A stretch of DNA of 18,815 nt, taken from the NCBI GenBank assembly GCA_963640465.1, contig CAVHYP010000052.1:1-18815 (forward strand). Direction: 5' to 3'. This DNA comes from Colivivens sp963640465 (GTDB lineage Bacteria > Bacteroidota > Bacteroidia > Bacteroidales > Bacteroidaceae). Positions 6,325-14,419 of the stretch are shown in pieces; positions within the stretch are counted from its first letter, which is position 1; each line of letters begins with the position of its first letter. Under the pieces are notes generated by a model, which searched no databases, was not told where the DNA came from, and was given only the letters and a program-made list of their open reading frames with translations. Both the position numbers and the translations under genes were made by a program.

Positions 6325-7863
6325 TTAGTAAGGCAGCGTGTCTTCTATCATTCCTGCGCCAAGCGGATCATCTGCCGGAAGTTGCGGAGCATCATTCATT
6401 CTCGACTGAATGACGCCTCCGTCGGGGGAAGAATCCATGTCGTCGAGATTGGCAAAGCGTGCATATTCGCCCACGAATTTCAGTCGCACATCACCAGTCT
6501 TACCATTACGGTGCTTGGCTATAATGATTTCTGCCGTACCCTTCAGCGAGCGTCCGTACGCATCTTTCAAGATATTGTAGTACTCAGGGCGGTGAATCAG
6601 ACAAACCATGTCGGCGTCTTGCTCAATGGCTCCAGACTCGCGGAGGTCGGACAACTGTGGCCGGTGTGCATCCTTCTTTTCATCGGAGTCTGCACTTGCT
6701 ATTCGGGTTTCTATACCACGGTTCAATTGCGACAGGGCAATAATTGGAATGTTCAGTTCCTTTGCCAATGCCTTCAGCGAACGTGAGATGGTTGACACCT
6801 CTTCCTGACGGCTGTTGTAACTCATTCCAGATGCGTTCATCAACTGCAGGTAGTCAATCAATATCAATTTCACTCCATGTTCACGCACAAGTCGACGAGC
6901 CTTGGTTCTCAGTTCAAAGACTGAAAGCGACGGGGTGTCGTCCACATAAAACGGTGCGCCATACATCTCGTTTATCTTTATGTCGAGCTGTTGCCACTCA
7001 TATGGGGCAAGCTTTCCGCTACGGATTTTCTCACCTGTTATCTCGCACACGTTCACTATCAGACGGTTGACCAACTGTACGTTTGACATTTCAAGTGAGA
7101 ACATGGCAACAGGCTCCCTGTGGTCCACCGCAATATTCTTTGCCATGGAAAGCACGAAGGCTGTTTTTCCCATCGCAGGTCGCGCTGCAATGATGATAAG
7201 GTCTGAAGGTTGCCATCCGTTGGTTATCTCGTCGAGTTTGTAGAAACCGGAACTGATTCCGGAAATACCGTCGGCATTGGCTGCAGCCTTCTCTATTCCC
7301 TTGTATGCCTCTGCAAGGACGGGGTCAATCTGGGTGAAATCCTTCTTTATGTTGGTCTTCGAGAGTTCAAAGAGTCTGCCTTCTGCCTTCTGCATCAGCT
7401 CGTCGATGTCCTGTCCCTCGTCGAATGCACCTTCCTGGATTTTGCTTGCATAAGTAATGAGTTCGCGTGCCAGTGCTTTCTGGGCAATCACCTTGGCATG
7501 GTACTCGATATGTGCAGACGAAACAACTTTGTTGCTCAGCTCTGCCACATAGAGTGCACCACCTGCATCTTCAAGCGTTCCGTTTTTGCGCAGTTGCTCT
7601 GTTACGGTGAGGATGTCAATCGGTTTGTTCTCTCCCGACAGACTTTGTATGGCTTCGAATATCAGTTTGTTCTTTGTGTCGTAGAACGAAGCTGGCTTCA
7701 GTATGTCTGCCACCTGTCCGAATGCTTCCTGCTCAATCAGGCAAGCACCAATCACAACCTCTTCAAAGTCAACTGCCTGAGGTTGCTGGCGTCCCAAGTC
7801 GGAGACCACCACCACGTCTCCGCTCTTTTTTCTGTTCGATGTCCGTTTTGTAGTTGTTGGCAT
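6325..7863 (-). CDS. dnaB: Replicative DNA helicase
   Basis: DnaB is the hexameric 5'-3' helicase that opens the replication fork. The 512-residue protein has the N-terminal primase-interacting helical domain (about 30-135, starting FEEVVIGACL) and the RecA-like ATPase domain. Walker A is AARPAMGKT (226-234), Walker B LILIDYLQL (333-341), and the arginine-finger region IIIAKHRNGKTGDV is intact. SQLNRGIE and DLRESGAIEQDADMV are standard DnaB motifs. No intein interrupts the ATPase core. An N-terminal basic, Thr/Ser-rich tail (~28 residues) and an acidic ~40-residue C-terminal tail after EYARFANLD flank the conserved part; such tails are common in Bacteroidota (general knowledge). The start is supported by an AGGAAG about 10 nt upstream on the minus strand. 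Confidence 0.97.
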   Translation of the reverse strand: MPTTTKRTSNRKKSGDVVVVSDLGRQQPQAVDFEEVVIGACLIEQEAFGQVADILKPASFYDTKNKLIFEAIQSLSGENKPIDILTVTEQLRKNGTLEDAGGALYVAELSNKVVSSAHIEYHAKVIAQKALARELITYASKIQEGAFDEGQDIDELMQKAEGRLFELSKTNIKKDFTQIDPVLAEAYKGIEKAAANADGISGISSGFYKLDEITNGWQPSDLIIIAARPAMGKTAFVLSMAKNIAVDHREPVAMFSLEMSNVQLVNRLIVNVCEITGEKIRSGKLAPYEWQQLDIKINEMYGAPFYVDDTPSLSVFELRTKARRLVREHGVKLILIDYLQLMNASGMSYNSRQEEVSTISRSLKALAKELNIPIIALSQLNRGIETRIASADSDEKKDAHRPQLSDLRESGAIEQDADMVCLIHRPEYYNILKDAYGRSLKGTAEIIIAKHRNGKTGDVRLKFVGEYARFANLDDMDSSPDGGVIQSRMNDAPQLPADDPLGAGMIEDTLPY

Positions 7864-7896
7864 AATCGTCTTTCTTCCTTATTCTGTTTGTCGATG

Positions 7897-7904
7897 CAAA
7901 TTTA
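7897..7904 (-). promoter_or_regulatory. -7 box of a likely dnaB promoter
   Basis: TAAATTTG on the minus strand fits TAnnTTTG, 33 bp before the dnaB ATG. No clear TTG is seen 19-21 bp upstream, so confidence is limited. A purT terminator just beyond it supports independent transcription. Confidence 0.45.
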
Positions 7905-7983
7905 GTTGTTTTCCCTCTATCCACCGACATTCTTCACTCGAAAGATTTCAACAAGATATTGACCTCGATGTTGAAAAGTCTCG

Positions 7984-8020
7984 AAAAACGAGCCCCCAAT
8001 CTGTCACAGACTAAGGGCTC
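7984..8020 (-). terminator. Rho-independent terminator of purT
   Basis: On the minus strand GAGCCC pairs with GGGCTC, and an inner TCTGT-G-ACAGA stem stacks inside. The outer stem is followed by GTTTTT. It lies 90 bp after the purT stop and before dnaB. The rest of 7905-8109 has no gene. Confidence 0.65.
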
Positions 8021-8109
8021 CACGTCATAATAAACTTATAATGACCAAATTCTTACTATGACCTTAAAGCTTATATTGCAATAATTTGAATTGAATGAAA
8101 ATCAAAATC

Positions 8110-9282
8110 TTATTTTCCATCCGTCACTGTCACCTTGGCTGAAAGCGACTTGCACTTGGTGCGGAGGTCATCGACTGAAGCGCCGATTTTGTCGTAGCAA
8201 ACAACCACTCCCATACGTCTGCCGACATGTGCCACCGGTTTTCCGAAAATGCGGAGATAGGTATTGGTGGCTGCACAAACATCTTCCATACCTGTATAGT
8301 CGGGATGGTCAGTCTCGATGCCGGAAAGGATGACGGAGCTTGCTCCAATCTTTTCCTGAGTTATTTCCGGAATTGGCAAACCGAGCACGGCGCGGCAATG
8401 AAGCTCAAACTCGCTGAGGTTCTGCGTTCCTGCCAGTGTCACCATACCGGTGTCGTGCGGACGTGGTGAGAGTTCGGAGAAGTAAACGCCTTCGGTGTCG
8501 GACAGGAAGAACTCCACTCCCCAAATTCCGCATCCGGTAAGCGCAGCTGTCACTTTGGCCGCCATGTCCTGAGCCGTCTTCAACTGTTCGTCGGAAATCT
8601 TTGCCGGCTGGAAACTCTCGCGATAGTCTCCTCCCTTCTGTACATGACCGATTGGCGGACAGAACAAGGTCTTGCCGCTCTTCTGGGTTACGGTGAGAAG
8701 TGTTATCTCGGAGTCGAACTTGATAAACTGTTCCACGATGACTTCCTTGATGTCGCCGCGTGCACCTTTTGCAGCGCAGTCCCATGCAGCCTGCAGTTCT
8801 TCGGGGCTGTCCACCTTGCTTTGTCCGTGACCTGATGAAGACATGAGCGGCTTCACGATAAACGGATAACCGATTTCATTTACTGCTTTAACAAATTCTC
8901 TGAAAGTTTTGGCGTACTTATAGTTAGCCGTCTTGAGTCCAAGTTCTGTATGAGCTAGTTCGCGGATGGCTTTGCGGTTCATCGTGTAGTTCACGGCTTT
9001 TGCCGATGGCACAACCTGAATGCCCATCTTTTCACAGTCGTACAGCTTTTCAGTACGGATTGCTTCTATCTCGGGCACGATGATGTCGGGATGGTGTTTC
9101 TCCACTGCTGCCATGAGGGCATCGCCGTCGAGCATGTGGAAAACTTCACATTCGTCTGCCACCTGCATTGCAGGGGCGTGTTCGTAGGCATCACACGCAA
9201 TCACGTACTGTCCCTTTCTCTTGCATGCAATGACAAATTCCTTACCGAGTTCACCCGAACCCAAAAGCATTATCTTTTTCAT
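8110..9282 (-). CDS. purT: Formate-dependent phosphoribosylglycinamide formyltransferase
   Basis: PurT formylates GAR with formate and ATP, a folate-independent version of the third purine step. The 390 residues match the family (~392). It is an ATP-grasp enzyme: N-terminal Rossmann-like GSGELGKE (8-15), PEIEAI (70-75), the flexible ATP loop KPLMSSSGHGQS (144-155), and the magnesium and substrate motif SELSPRPHDTGMVT. SPRPHDTG distinguishes PurT from its relatives PurK and carbamoyl-phosphate synthase. The start is a unique ATG followed by MKKIMLLGSG. A terminator follows, so it is probably transcribed alone or with the DUF4301 gene 101 bp upstream. Presence of purT rather than only purN suggests use of formate from fermentation (inference). 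Confidence 0.96.
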   Translation of the reverse strand: MKKIMLLGSGELGKEFVIACKRKGQYVIACDAYEHAPAMQVADECEVFHMLDGDALMAAVEKHHPDIIVPEIEAIRTEKLYDCEKMGIQVVPSAKAVNYTMNRKAIRELAHTELGLKTANYKYAKTFREFVKAVNEIGYPFIVKPLMSSSGHGQSKVDSPEELQAAWDCAAKGARGDIKEVIVEQFIKFDSEITLLTVTQKSGKTLFCPPIGHVQKGGDYRESFQPAKISDEQLKTAQDMAAKVTAALTGCGIWGVEFFLSDTEGVYFSELSPRPHDTGMVTLAGTQNLSEFELHCRAVLGLPIPEITQEKIGASSVILSGIETDHPDYTGMEDVCAATNTYLRIFGKPVAHVGRRMGVVVCYDKIGASVDDLRTKCKSLSAKVTVTDGK

Positions 9283-9347
9283 CTGTACTTTCTGTTTTTT
9301 ATTGTTTCAGCCGTTGGTTCTACACCTTAATTATATACACCTTATTA

Positions 9348-9395
9348 TATACACCAATCCATTGATGTTGTTTATACACCAATTCATTGATGTTG
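9348..9395 (-). repeat. Tandem duplication of the DUF4301 gene's 3' end
   Basis: A 23-bp unit (minus strand CAACATCAATGRATTGGTGT plus ATA) occurs twice, 25 bp apart, with one mismatch. The proximal copy encodes the last codons and stop of the DUF4301 protein; the second copy is downstream. Further downstream AAGGTGTATATAAT-type units repeat (9325-9352). Confidence 0.75.
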
Positions 9396-10904
9396 CTCAC
9401 GAAGCAAGTCGTTCACGGTCTTCACCGGATTGAATGTCTCGAGTGGCACTTCCACGAAGATAGTGTTCCAATCGCTCATCGCACCATTCCACAGTCCTGG
9501 CAATTCGAGTGCTTTCAGGTCTTTGCCGTTCTTGCTCTTTGATGAGATGAAACCAGTCTGTTGGTCGACGAACTTGGTGAGGTCGAAATGGTTGCCCTGA
9601 TAGTCTTTCACTCCACACACGAGGTCCACCGGATTGAAATGCGTTCCGCTCTTGAACATCTTCATGTATTCTTCGTTGTTCTTGTCAATCTGTGAGCTCT
9701 CGAGTATCTGCAGCGAGATGGTGCCGTCTTGATTGTAGGCAAGGAACGGACCTCCGCCCGGTTCGCCCACGTTCTTCACCATGCCGCACACGCGCATCGG
9801 ACGGTTGAGTTTCTTGCGCAGGTAGATTGCCAATTCTGTATCTTCCAAATATTTGAGTTCAGGATTGTAATTGTTGAGTTTGTCGCGCAAGAACCGGATG
9901 ATTGTCTCCAGTTGCTGGTGAGTGTACTTGCCGCTGTCAAGCAGCTTGATATATTCGAATGCTTCTTTCTGCAGACTCACGAGCACTCCGGCAATAATCT
10001 TCTTGAACTTCACTGTTGGTTCTTTGAGACGGTCGGGCACCACATTGTCGATGTTCTTGATGAAAATCACGTCAGCATCGAGGTCGTTGAGGTTCTCAAT
10101 CAGAGCTCCATGACCTCCCGGACGGAACAGCATCGAGCCGTCGTCGTTGCGGAATGGCTCGTTGTCGAGTGTGGCAGCCACAGTGTCGGTGCTTGATTTC
10201 TGCTCGGAGAAAGTGATGTTGTACTTCACTCCGTACTTCAGTTCGTATTCGCCTTTCTTTGCTTCAACAAGTTCCTCAAACAGTTTGCGGTGTTCAGGGC
10301 TGACAGTGAAATGCACGTTCACTTTACCGTCCTTGCCTGCTGCATACAGAGCACCTTCCACAAGATGTTCCTCCAGCGGAGTGCGGACAGTGTCGGTGTA
10401 GGCATGGAACTGTAGGAGGCCCTTCGGCAGCTTGCCGTAGTCCAGTCCGCCATCGTTGAGCAAACAAGCCACGACTGCCTTATAGTCATCCTCATCAACA
10501 AGGTCTTCGATGGTCATTCCTTCGTTAACTACACACGAATCGTTCAGCGCATCGTAGAAAGCGAAATGGTTGATGTTGGCAAAGAAAGTCTTGATGAAAT
10601 CATTCTCGGGCACACCTGATTCGCTGTCGAGAAATTCAAAGAGATTCTTGAACATACGTGACGCAGCACCTGAGGCAGGTACAAATTTCAGCACTGAGTG
10701 ATTGCCTTTCAGATAGTTGTCCCATGCCTCGAGGTATTGGGACTGCTGAGCAAGGTCGGTCACCATGATTCCTTTCTCCGGAGAGGCAGCCCCAGCCAGT
10801 TTGAGGAAGGGGAAACCAGTCTTGAACTGTTCGAGTTGTTTGTTGAGAGTTTCCTCAGAAATATGTTTTTCTGCAAGCAACTCCTTGTCTTGTTGTGTAA
10901 GCAT
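9384..10904 (-). CDS. DUF4301 family protein
   Basis: A 506-residue soluble protein with no signal peptide or membrane segment. It resembles the DUF4301 family of Bacteroidota. Visible motifs are FVPASGAASRMFKNL (74-88) and LFRPGGHGALIENLNDL (259-275), followed by ADVIFIKNIDNVVP. A glycine- and serine-rich PASGAASR loop and an RPGGHGALIENL segment followed by an IKNIDNV strand recall sugar-nucleotide pyrophosphorylases (KPAGGLGTR and DN motifs), so a nucleotidyltransferase-like fold is possible, but this is inference and no substrate can be named. It starts at the ATG at 10904, with a promoter about 40 bp upstream. It is divergent from relA and 101 bp upstream of purT. The gene is intact. Confidence 0.85.
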   Translation of the reverse strand: MLTQQDKELLAEKHISEETLNKQLEQFKTGFPFLKLAGAASPEKGIMVTDLAQQSQYLEAWDNYLKGNHSVLKFVPASGAASRMFKNLFEFLDSESGVPENDFIKTFFANINHFAFYDALNDSCVVNEGMTIEDLVDEDDYKAVVACLLNDGGLDYGKLPKGLLQFHAYTDTVRTPLEEHLVEGALYAAGKDGKVNVHFTVSPEHRKLFEELVEAKKGEYELKYGVKYNITFSEQKSSTDTVAATLDNEPFRNDDGSMLFRPGGHGALIENLNDLDADVIFIKNIDNVVPDRLKEPTVKFKKIIAGVLVSLQKEAFEYIKLLDSGKYTHQQLETIIRFLRDKLNNYNPELKYLEDTELAIYLRKKLNRPMRVCGMVKNVGEPGGGPFLAYNQDGTISLQILESSQIDKNNEEYMKMFKSGTHFNPVDLVCGVKDYQGNHFDLTKFVDQQTGFISSKSKNGKDLKALELPGLWNGAMSDWNTIFVEVPLETFNPVKTVNDLLREQHQ

Positions 10905-10940
10905 ATTTTGTATTCTTAAGTGCGCAAATTAATCACGCAA

Positions 10941-10971
10941 CAAAGTTAAGGAAAATTTCTTTTACCGTCAA
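10941..10971 (-). promoter_or_regulatory. Bacteroidota-type promoter for the DUF4301 gene
   Basis: On the minus strand TTG (of TTGAC), a 20-bp spacer and TAACTTTG fit the -33/-7 consensus, about 37 bp before the ATG. It faces away from relA. Confidence 0.65.
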
Positions 10972-11153
10972 CAGCTCGGCTCATTTTTTTGCCAAACATT
11001 TTTATAAAGCCGCCCAACAGCCCGAATACGTCACTGTGATTGACAAGCGAAAGCATAAAATGCTAAGCCATACGAACAATATTCGCACCCTATATTATAA
11101 CGTTAAAGAAAAAACCACTCCTTAAGGAAAAGACAGAAGGGTTTATCGAAAAT

Positions 11154-11231
11154 TTTCCATATCTTCTGCGTCAGGCAAAATCAGTATTAAATATCCTTTA
11201 ATTTCCATATCTTCCGTATTCGAGAAAATCA
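11154..11231. repeat. Two-copy 48-bp-period repeat upstream of relA
   Basis: TTTCCATATCTTC occurs at 11154 and 11202, and AAAATCA at 11177 and 11225, giving two imperfect copies with a 48-bp period. The region lies in the 558-bp gap between DUF4301 and relA, which contains no convincing gene. A small AGCAT-AAA-ATGCT hairpin (11051-11063) is the only other local structure. Confidence 0.5.
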
Positions 11232-11258
11232 CCCGTGTTTCCGCCCCGTTTTTGTTTC

Positions 11259-11322
11259 CCAGTCAGAAAAAAAGTTTTTTCCAGTCAGAGAAAAAGTTTT
11301 TCCTGGGCAGAGAGAAAAAATA
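11259..11322. repeat. A-tract tandem repeats upstream of relA
   Basis: Three imperfect units of 21-22 bp begin CCAGTCAGA, CCAGTCAGA and CCTGGGCAGA. Each is followed by an A-run, and the first two run into a matching T-run (AAAAAGTTTTT), which can form a hairpin or bend the DNA. They lie 105-170 bp upstream of the relA -7 box. Confidence 0.6.
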
Positions 11323-11381
11323 CCCTGACCAGCACCTCAAAATGAGATGAGTCAATAATGCAGAAAATCTTGCATTCGAAT

Positions 11382-11434
11382 TGAATTAAATCTGCCAAAC
11401 ATGCTCGAACTTTCAATTTAATTCATTAAATTTG
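11382..11434 (+). promoter_or_regulatory. relA promoter region with an adjoining inverted repeat
   Basis: TAAATTTG at 11427-11434 fits the -7 consensus, 28 bp before the relA ATG. There is no clear -33 TTG. A perfect 10-bp inverted repeat (TGAATTAAAT at 11382-11391, ATTTAATTCA at 11416-11425) ends two bases before the -7 box and covers the -33 region. It could be an operator, but the A+T-rich arms could also pair by chance. Confidence 0.45.
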
Positions 11435-11462
11435 CACCCGAGATTGAAGACAAGAATGCAAT

Positions 11463-13667
11463 ATGAACGAGGAAACGGAATTGATTCTTCAAACCCTGCA
11501 TAAGGTACAGAGTCTGACGGCTGACATCATCAGCAAAGACGACCAGGACAACATAAGCCGCATCATCATGGACAAGAGCCACGGAAATGCGGACGTCACC
11601 GAGTTGGAAAAGACTTTCGGGCTCAACCCTACCCTCTTCAACCTGCAGACTGCGCTCATCACCATCGAGGAAATCGGTGCCAGCCGGGCCATCATCATCA
11701 GCACGCTGCTCCACGAATACGTAAAGCGAGGAGTGGTAAGCCAGGACGAAATCGGGAAACTCTTCGGCAATGACGTGATGCGCATCATCCACGGACTGCT
11801 GAAGGTGAATGAACTCTATGCAAAAAGTCCGAGCGTGGAAACCGAGAACTTCCGCGACCTACTCTTGTCGTTTGCCGAAGACATGCGCGTCATCTTTATC
11901 ATCATTGCCGACCGCGTGAACCTCATGAGGCAAATCAAAGAGCGCGGATCCGAGAACGACCGCAAGAAAGTGGCAAAAGAAGCAAGCTACCTCTATGCAC
12001 CGCTGGCGCACAAACTGGGACTCTACCTCATAAAGTCCGAGCTAGAGGATCTCTCGCTCAAATATCTCGAGACCGACACCTTCTATATGATCAAGGAGAA
12101 GCTCAACGCCACCAAAAAGGCACGCGACGAATATATCACAAGGTTCATCACCCCGATCGAAGAAAAACTGAAGGAAGCCGGACTCAAGTTTCACATGAAA
12201 GGACGTACAAAGAGCATCCACTCCATCTGGCAGAAGATGCAGAAGCAGAAATGTCAGTTCGAGGGAATCTACGACCTCTTTGCCATACGAATAATACTCG
12301 ACTCGCCGCCCGATCGGGAGAAACCCGACTGCTGGCACGTGTACAGCATCGTGACCGACATGTACCGACCCAACCCCAAGCGTCTGCGCGACTGGCTGAG
12401 CGTGCCGAAGAGCAACGGCTACGAAAGCCTGCACACCACCGTCATGGGACCGGAGGGCAAATGGGTGGAAGTGCAGATACGCACCGAACGCATGGACGAC
12501 ATTGCCGAACACGGACTTGCCGCCCACTGGCGCTATAAGGGAGTGAAAGACAGCGGATCCAAACTCGAAGACTGGCTCAAGGACATACGCAGCGCACTGG
12601 AAACACAGACTCCCGACGAACAACTCGTCGACCAGTTCAAGGTGGACCTCTACAGCGACGAAGTGTTCGTCTTCACACCTAAGGGTGACCTCTTCAAACT
12701 GCCCAAGGGAGCGACAGTGCTCGACTTCGCCTTCCAGATTCACTCAAACGTGGGTCTGCACTGCTGCGGAGGAAAAGTGAACGGCAGAAACACACCAGTG
12801 AGGGCAAAGTTGCAGACGGGCGACCAAGTGGAAATCCTCACCAACCCCAACCAGTGTCCTAAGCGCGACTGGCTCAACTATGCCATCACCTCAAAAGCCA
12901 AGAGCAAGATCAGGCAGAGCCTGAACGAGCAGGAGCAACATGCAGCAGCCTTTGCAAAGGAAACACTCGAGCGAAAATTCAAGAACCGCAAACTCGAGTA
13001 CGACGAAGCAGCCATGATGAAAGCCGTGAAACATCTCGGTTTTAAAAACATGACGGAGTTCTATCGCGCCATTGCCGACGAACAGATAGGAACCGACAAA
13101 GTGATCGAAGCCTACGTCGAAGAGCAGAAGCGCGCCAACAACGAACTGCCCACTGCCGAAGTGATAAGCGCATCCACATACCATCTCGCCTCTGCCACCG
13201 AACAGGCAACGAAGGCCGGAAAGGATGTGCTGCTCATAGGTAATAATATAAAAGGTGTAGCCTACAGCCTGGCAAAATGCTGCAATCCGATTTACGGCGA
13301 CGACATCCTTGGATTCGTGACAGTAAGCCGTGGAATCACCATCCACCGACGCAACTGTCCCAACTGCAAGAAACTGATCGAAAAAATCGGTTACCGGTCA
13401 ATCGAAGTCAACTGGGCAGACAAAGGAGGCGGACAGTTCATCATAACCCTCCACATCATAGGCAACGACGACGTGGGCATCGTAAACAATATCACCAGTA
13501 TCATTGCCAAAGAGCAGAACATCCTGCTGCGAGGCATCGACATAAAATCATCCGAAGACGGACTGTTCACCGGTAACCTCACCGTCATGATCGACAGCAA
13601 CACTCACCTCAATCAGTTGATAAAGAAAATAAAGACAGTGAAAGGCATAAAGAACGTAACAAGATGA
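11463..13667 (+). CDS. relA: RelA/SpoT-family (p)ppGpp synthetase with degenerate hydrolase site
   Basis: The protein makes (p)ppGpp in response to starvation, probably on ribosomes. Its 734 residues have the long RSH architecture: pseudo-HD domain (~30-160), synthetase (~240-355), TGS (~399-462), helical and zinc-finger-like region with conserved CC (AKCCNPIYGDDILG, NCPNC, ~604-634), and ACT (~656-730). Synthetase motifs are intact: GRTKSIHSIWQKMQ, YDLFAIRI (D271), NGYESLHTTV, VEVQIRT (E336) and AEHGLAAHWRYKG. RLRD (307-310) is closer to the RxKD of bifunctional Rel than to the ExDD of proteobacterial RelA. In the hydrolase half the HD pair reads LLHEYVKRG instead of LLHDVVEDT, and no His is present at the usual first metal site. 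Hydrolysis is therefore probably lost and a separate SpoT would be needed (inference). It overlaps rlmH by 4 bp. Confidence 0.95.
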   Translation: MNEETELILQTLHKVQSLTADIISKDDQDNISRIIMDKSHGNADVTELEKTFGLNPTLFNLQTALITIEEIGASRAIIISTLLHEYVKRGVVSQDEIGKLFGNDVMRIIHGLLKVNELYAKSPSVETENFRDLLLSFAEDMRVIFIIIADRVNLMRQIKERGSENDRKKVAKEASYLYAPLAHKLGLYLIKSELEDLSLKYLETDTFYMIKEKLNATKKARDEYITRFITPIEEKLKEAGLKFHMKGRTKSIHSIWQKMQKQKCQFEGIYDLFAIRIILDSPPDREKPDCWHVYSIVTDMYRPNPKRLRDWLSVPKSNGYESLHTTVMGPEGKWVEVQIRTERMDDIAEHGLAAHWRYKGVKDSGSKLEDWLKDIRSALETQTPDEQLVDQFKVDLYSDEVFVFTPKGDLFKLPKGATVLDFAFQIHSNVGLHCCGGKVNGRNTPVRAKLQTGDQVEILTNPNQCPKRDWLNYAITSKAKSKIRQSLNEQEQHAAAFAKETLERKFKNRKLEYDEAAMMKAVKHLGFKNMTEFYRAIADEQIGTDKVIEAYVEEQKRANNELPTAEVISASTYHLASATEQATKAGKDVLLIGNNIKGVAYSLAKCCNPIYGDDILGFVTVSRGITIHRRNCPNCKKLIEKIGYRSIEVNWADKGGGQFIITLHIIGNDDVGIVNNITSIIAKEQNILLRGIDIKSSEDGLFTGNLTVMIDSNTHLNQLIKKIKTVKGIKNVTR

Positions 13668-14137
13668 AGATAACACTCCTACAAGTAGGCAAGACAGTAA
13701 GTAGCGAGTTTCAAGCCATCATCAGTGACTATGCAGGAAGAGTGGGACACTACTGTCCTTTCGATATCGTCACCATCCCCGAACTCAAGAACACCAAAGC
13801 CCTGTCGCAGGAAATGCAGAAACGGCAGGAAGGCGAACTCATCTTGAAACAACTGCAGGACAGCGATTATGTGGTGTTGCTCGACGAGCACGGCAAAGAA
13901 CTGCGGAGCATCGAACTGGCAGAATGGATAGGGAAAAAGCAACAGACCGTAAGCCGACAACTCGTTTTCATCATCGGTGGACCCTATGGATTCTCGCCCG
14001 ATATCTACAAACGGGCAAACGAGAAACTCTCACTTTCGAAGATGACATTCTCCCATCAGATGATTCGCATGATATTCGTCGAACAACTCTACCGGGCGTT
14101 CACCATAATCAAAGGCGAGCAATACCATCACGAATAA
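13664..14137 (+). CDS. rlmH: 23S rRNA (pseudouridine1915-N3)-methyltransferase
   Basis: RlmH is a SPOUT-class methyltransferase that methylates N3 of pseudouridine 1915 in helix 69 of 23S rRNA, using S-adenosylmethionine on assembled 70S ribosomes. The 157-residue length is standard. The knotted SAM-binding site is visible as LLDEHGKEL (72-80) and FIIGGPYGF (102-110), then LSLSKMTFSHQMIRMIFVEQLYRA and the C-terminal YHHE, close to the YH[RK]E end typical of the family. The ATG at 13664 overlaps the relA stop (ATGA), indicating translational coupling and one transcript with relA. No strong terminator follows; the next 93 bp are featureless before a new promoter. Confidence 0.97.
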   Translation: MKITLLQVGKTVSSEFQAIISDYAGRVGHYCPFDIVTIPELKNTKALSQEMQKRQEGELILKQLQDSDYVVLLDEHGKELRSIELAEWIGKKQQTVSRQLVFIIGGPYGFSPDIYKRANEKLSLSKMTFSHQMIRMIFVEQLYRAFTIIKGEQYHHE

Positions 14138-14230
14138 CCGAAGACAAAGGGTATTTGCCAACCCGAGATTGCAAAACAAAGTATTAAAAGAAAAAACAAG
14201 TGTAAGCAAAGATTTTTCATCGTAATGCAA

Positions 14231-14260
14231 TTGTCATATCAGAACAAATGTCTACCTTTG
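14231..14260 (+). promoter_or_regulatory. Strong Bacteroidota-type promoter with ~150-nt leader
   Basis: TTG, a 19-bp spacer and TACCTTTG match the -33/-7 consensus; the -7 octamer and spacing are the same as for dapA. Transcription would start near 14267 and leave a leader of about 150 nt before the ATG at 14420. The leader is A-rich near the start codon and shows no recognised riboswitch. Confidence 0.75.
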
Positions 14261-14419
14261 AATAAATAAGTGCGAAACAACACGCTTGAATCCGCTTATC
14301 CACAAAGAAAGTTGAACAAAAACATACAGCATCAATGAACTGAACAAGCAGTATTAAGCATAGATATTCAATGAGACAAACAACTACTTCTAATAGAAAC
14401 ATTATTAACAAAAAAACTT

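Noticed and set aside
7210..7905. 231-codon plus-strand open frame over dnaB
   Set aside because: Antisense to dnaB; Cys-rich translation typical of a shadow frame.
12042..12743. 233-codon minus-strand open frame over relA
   Set aside because: Mirror of the conserved synthetase and TGS coding sequence; Val/Phe/His-rich with no domain.
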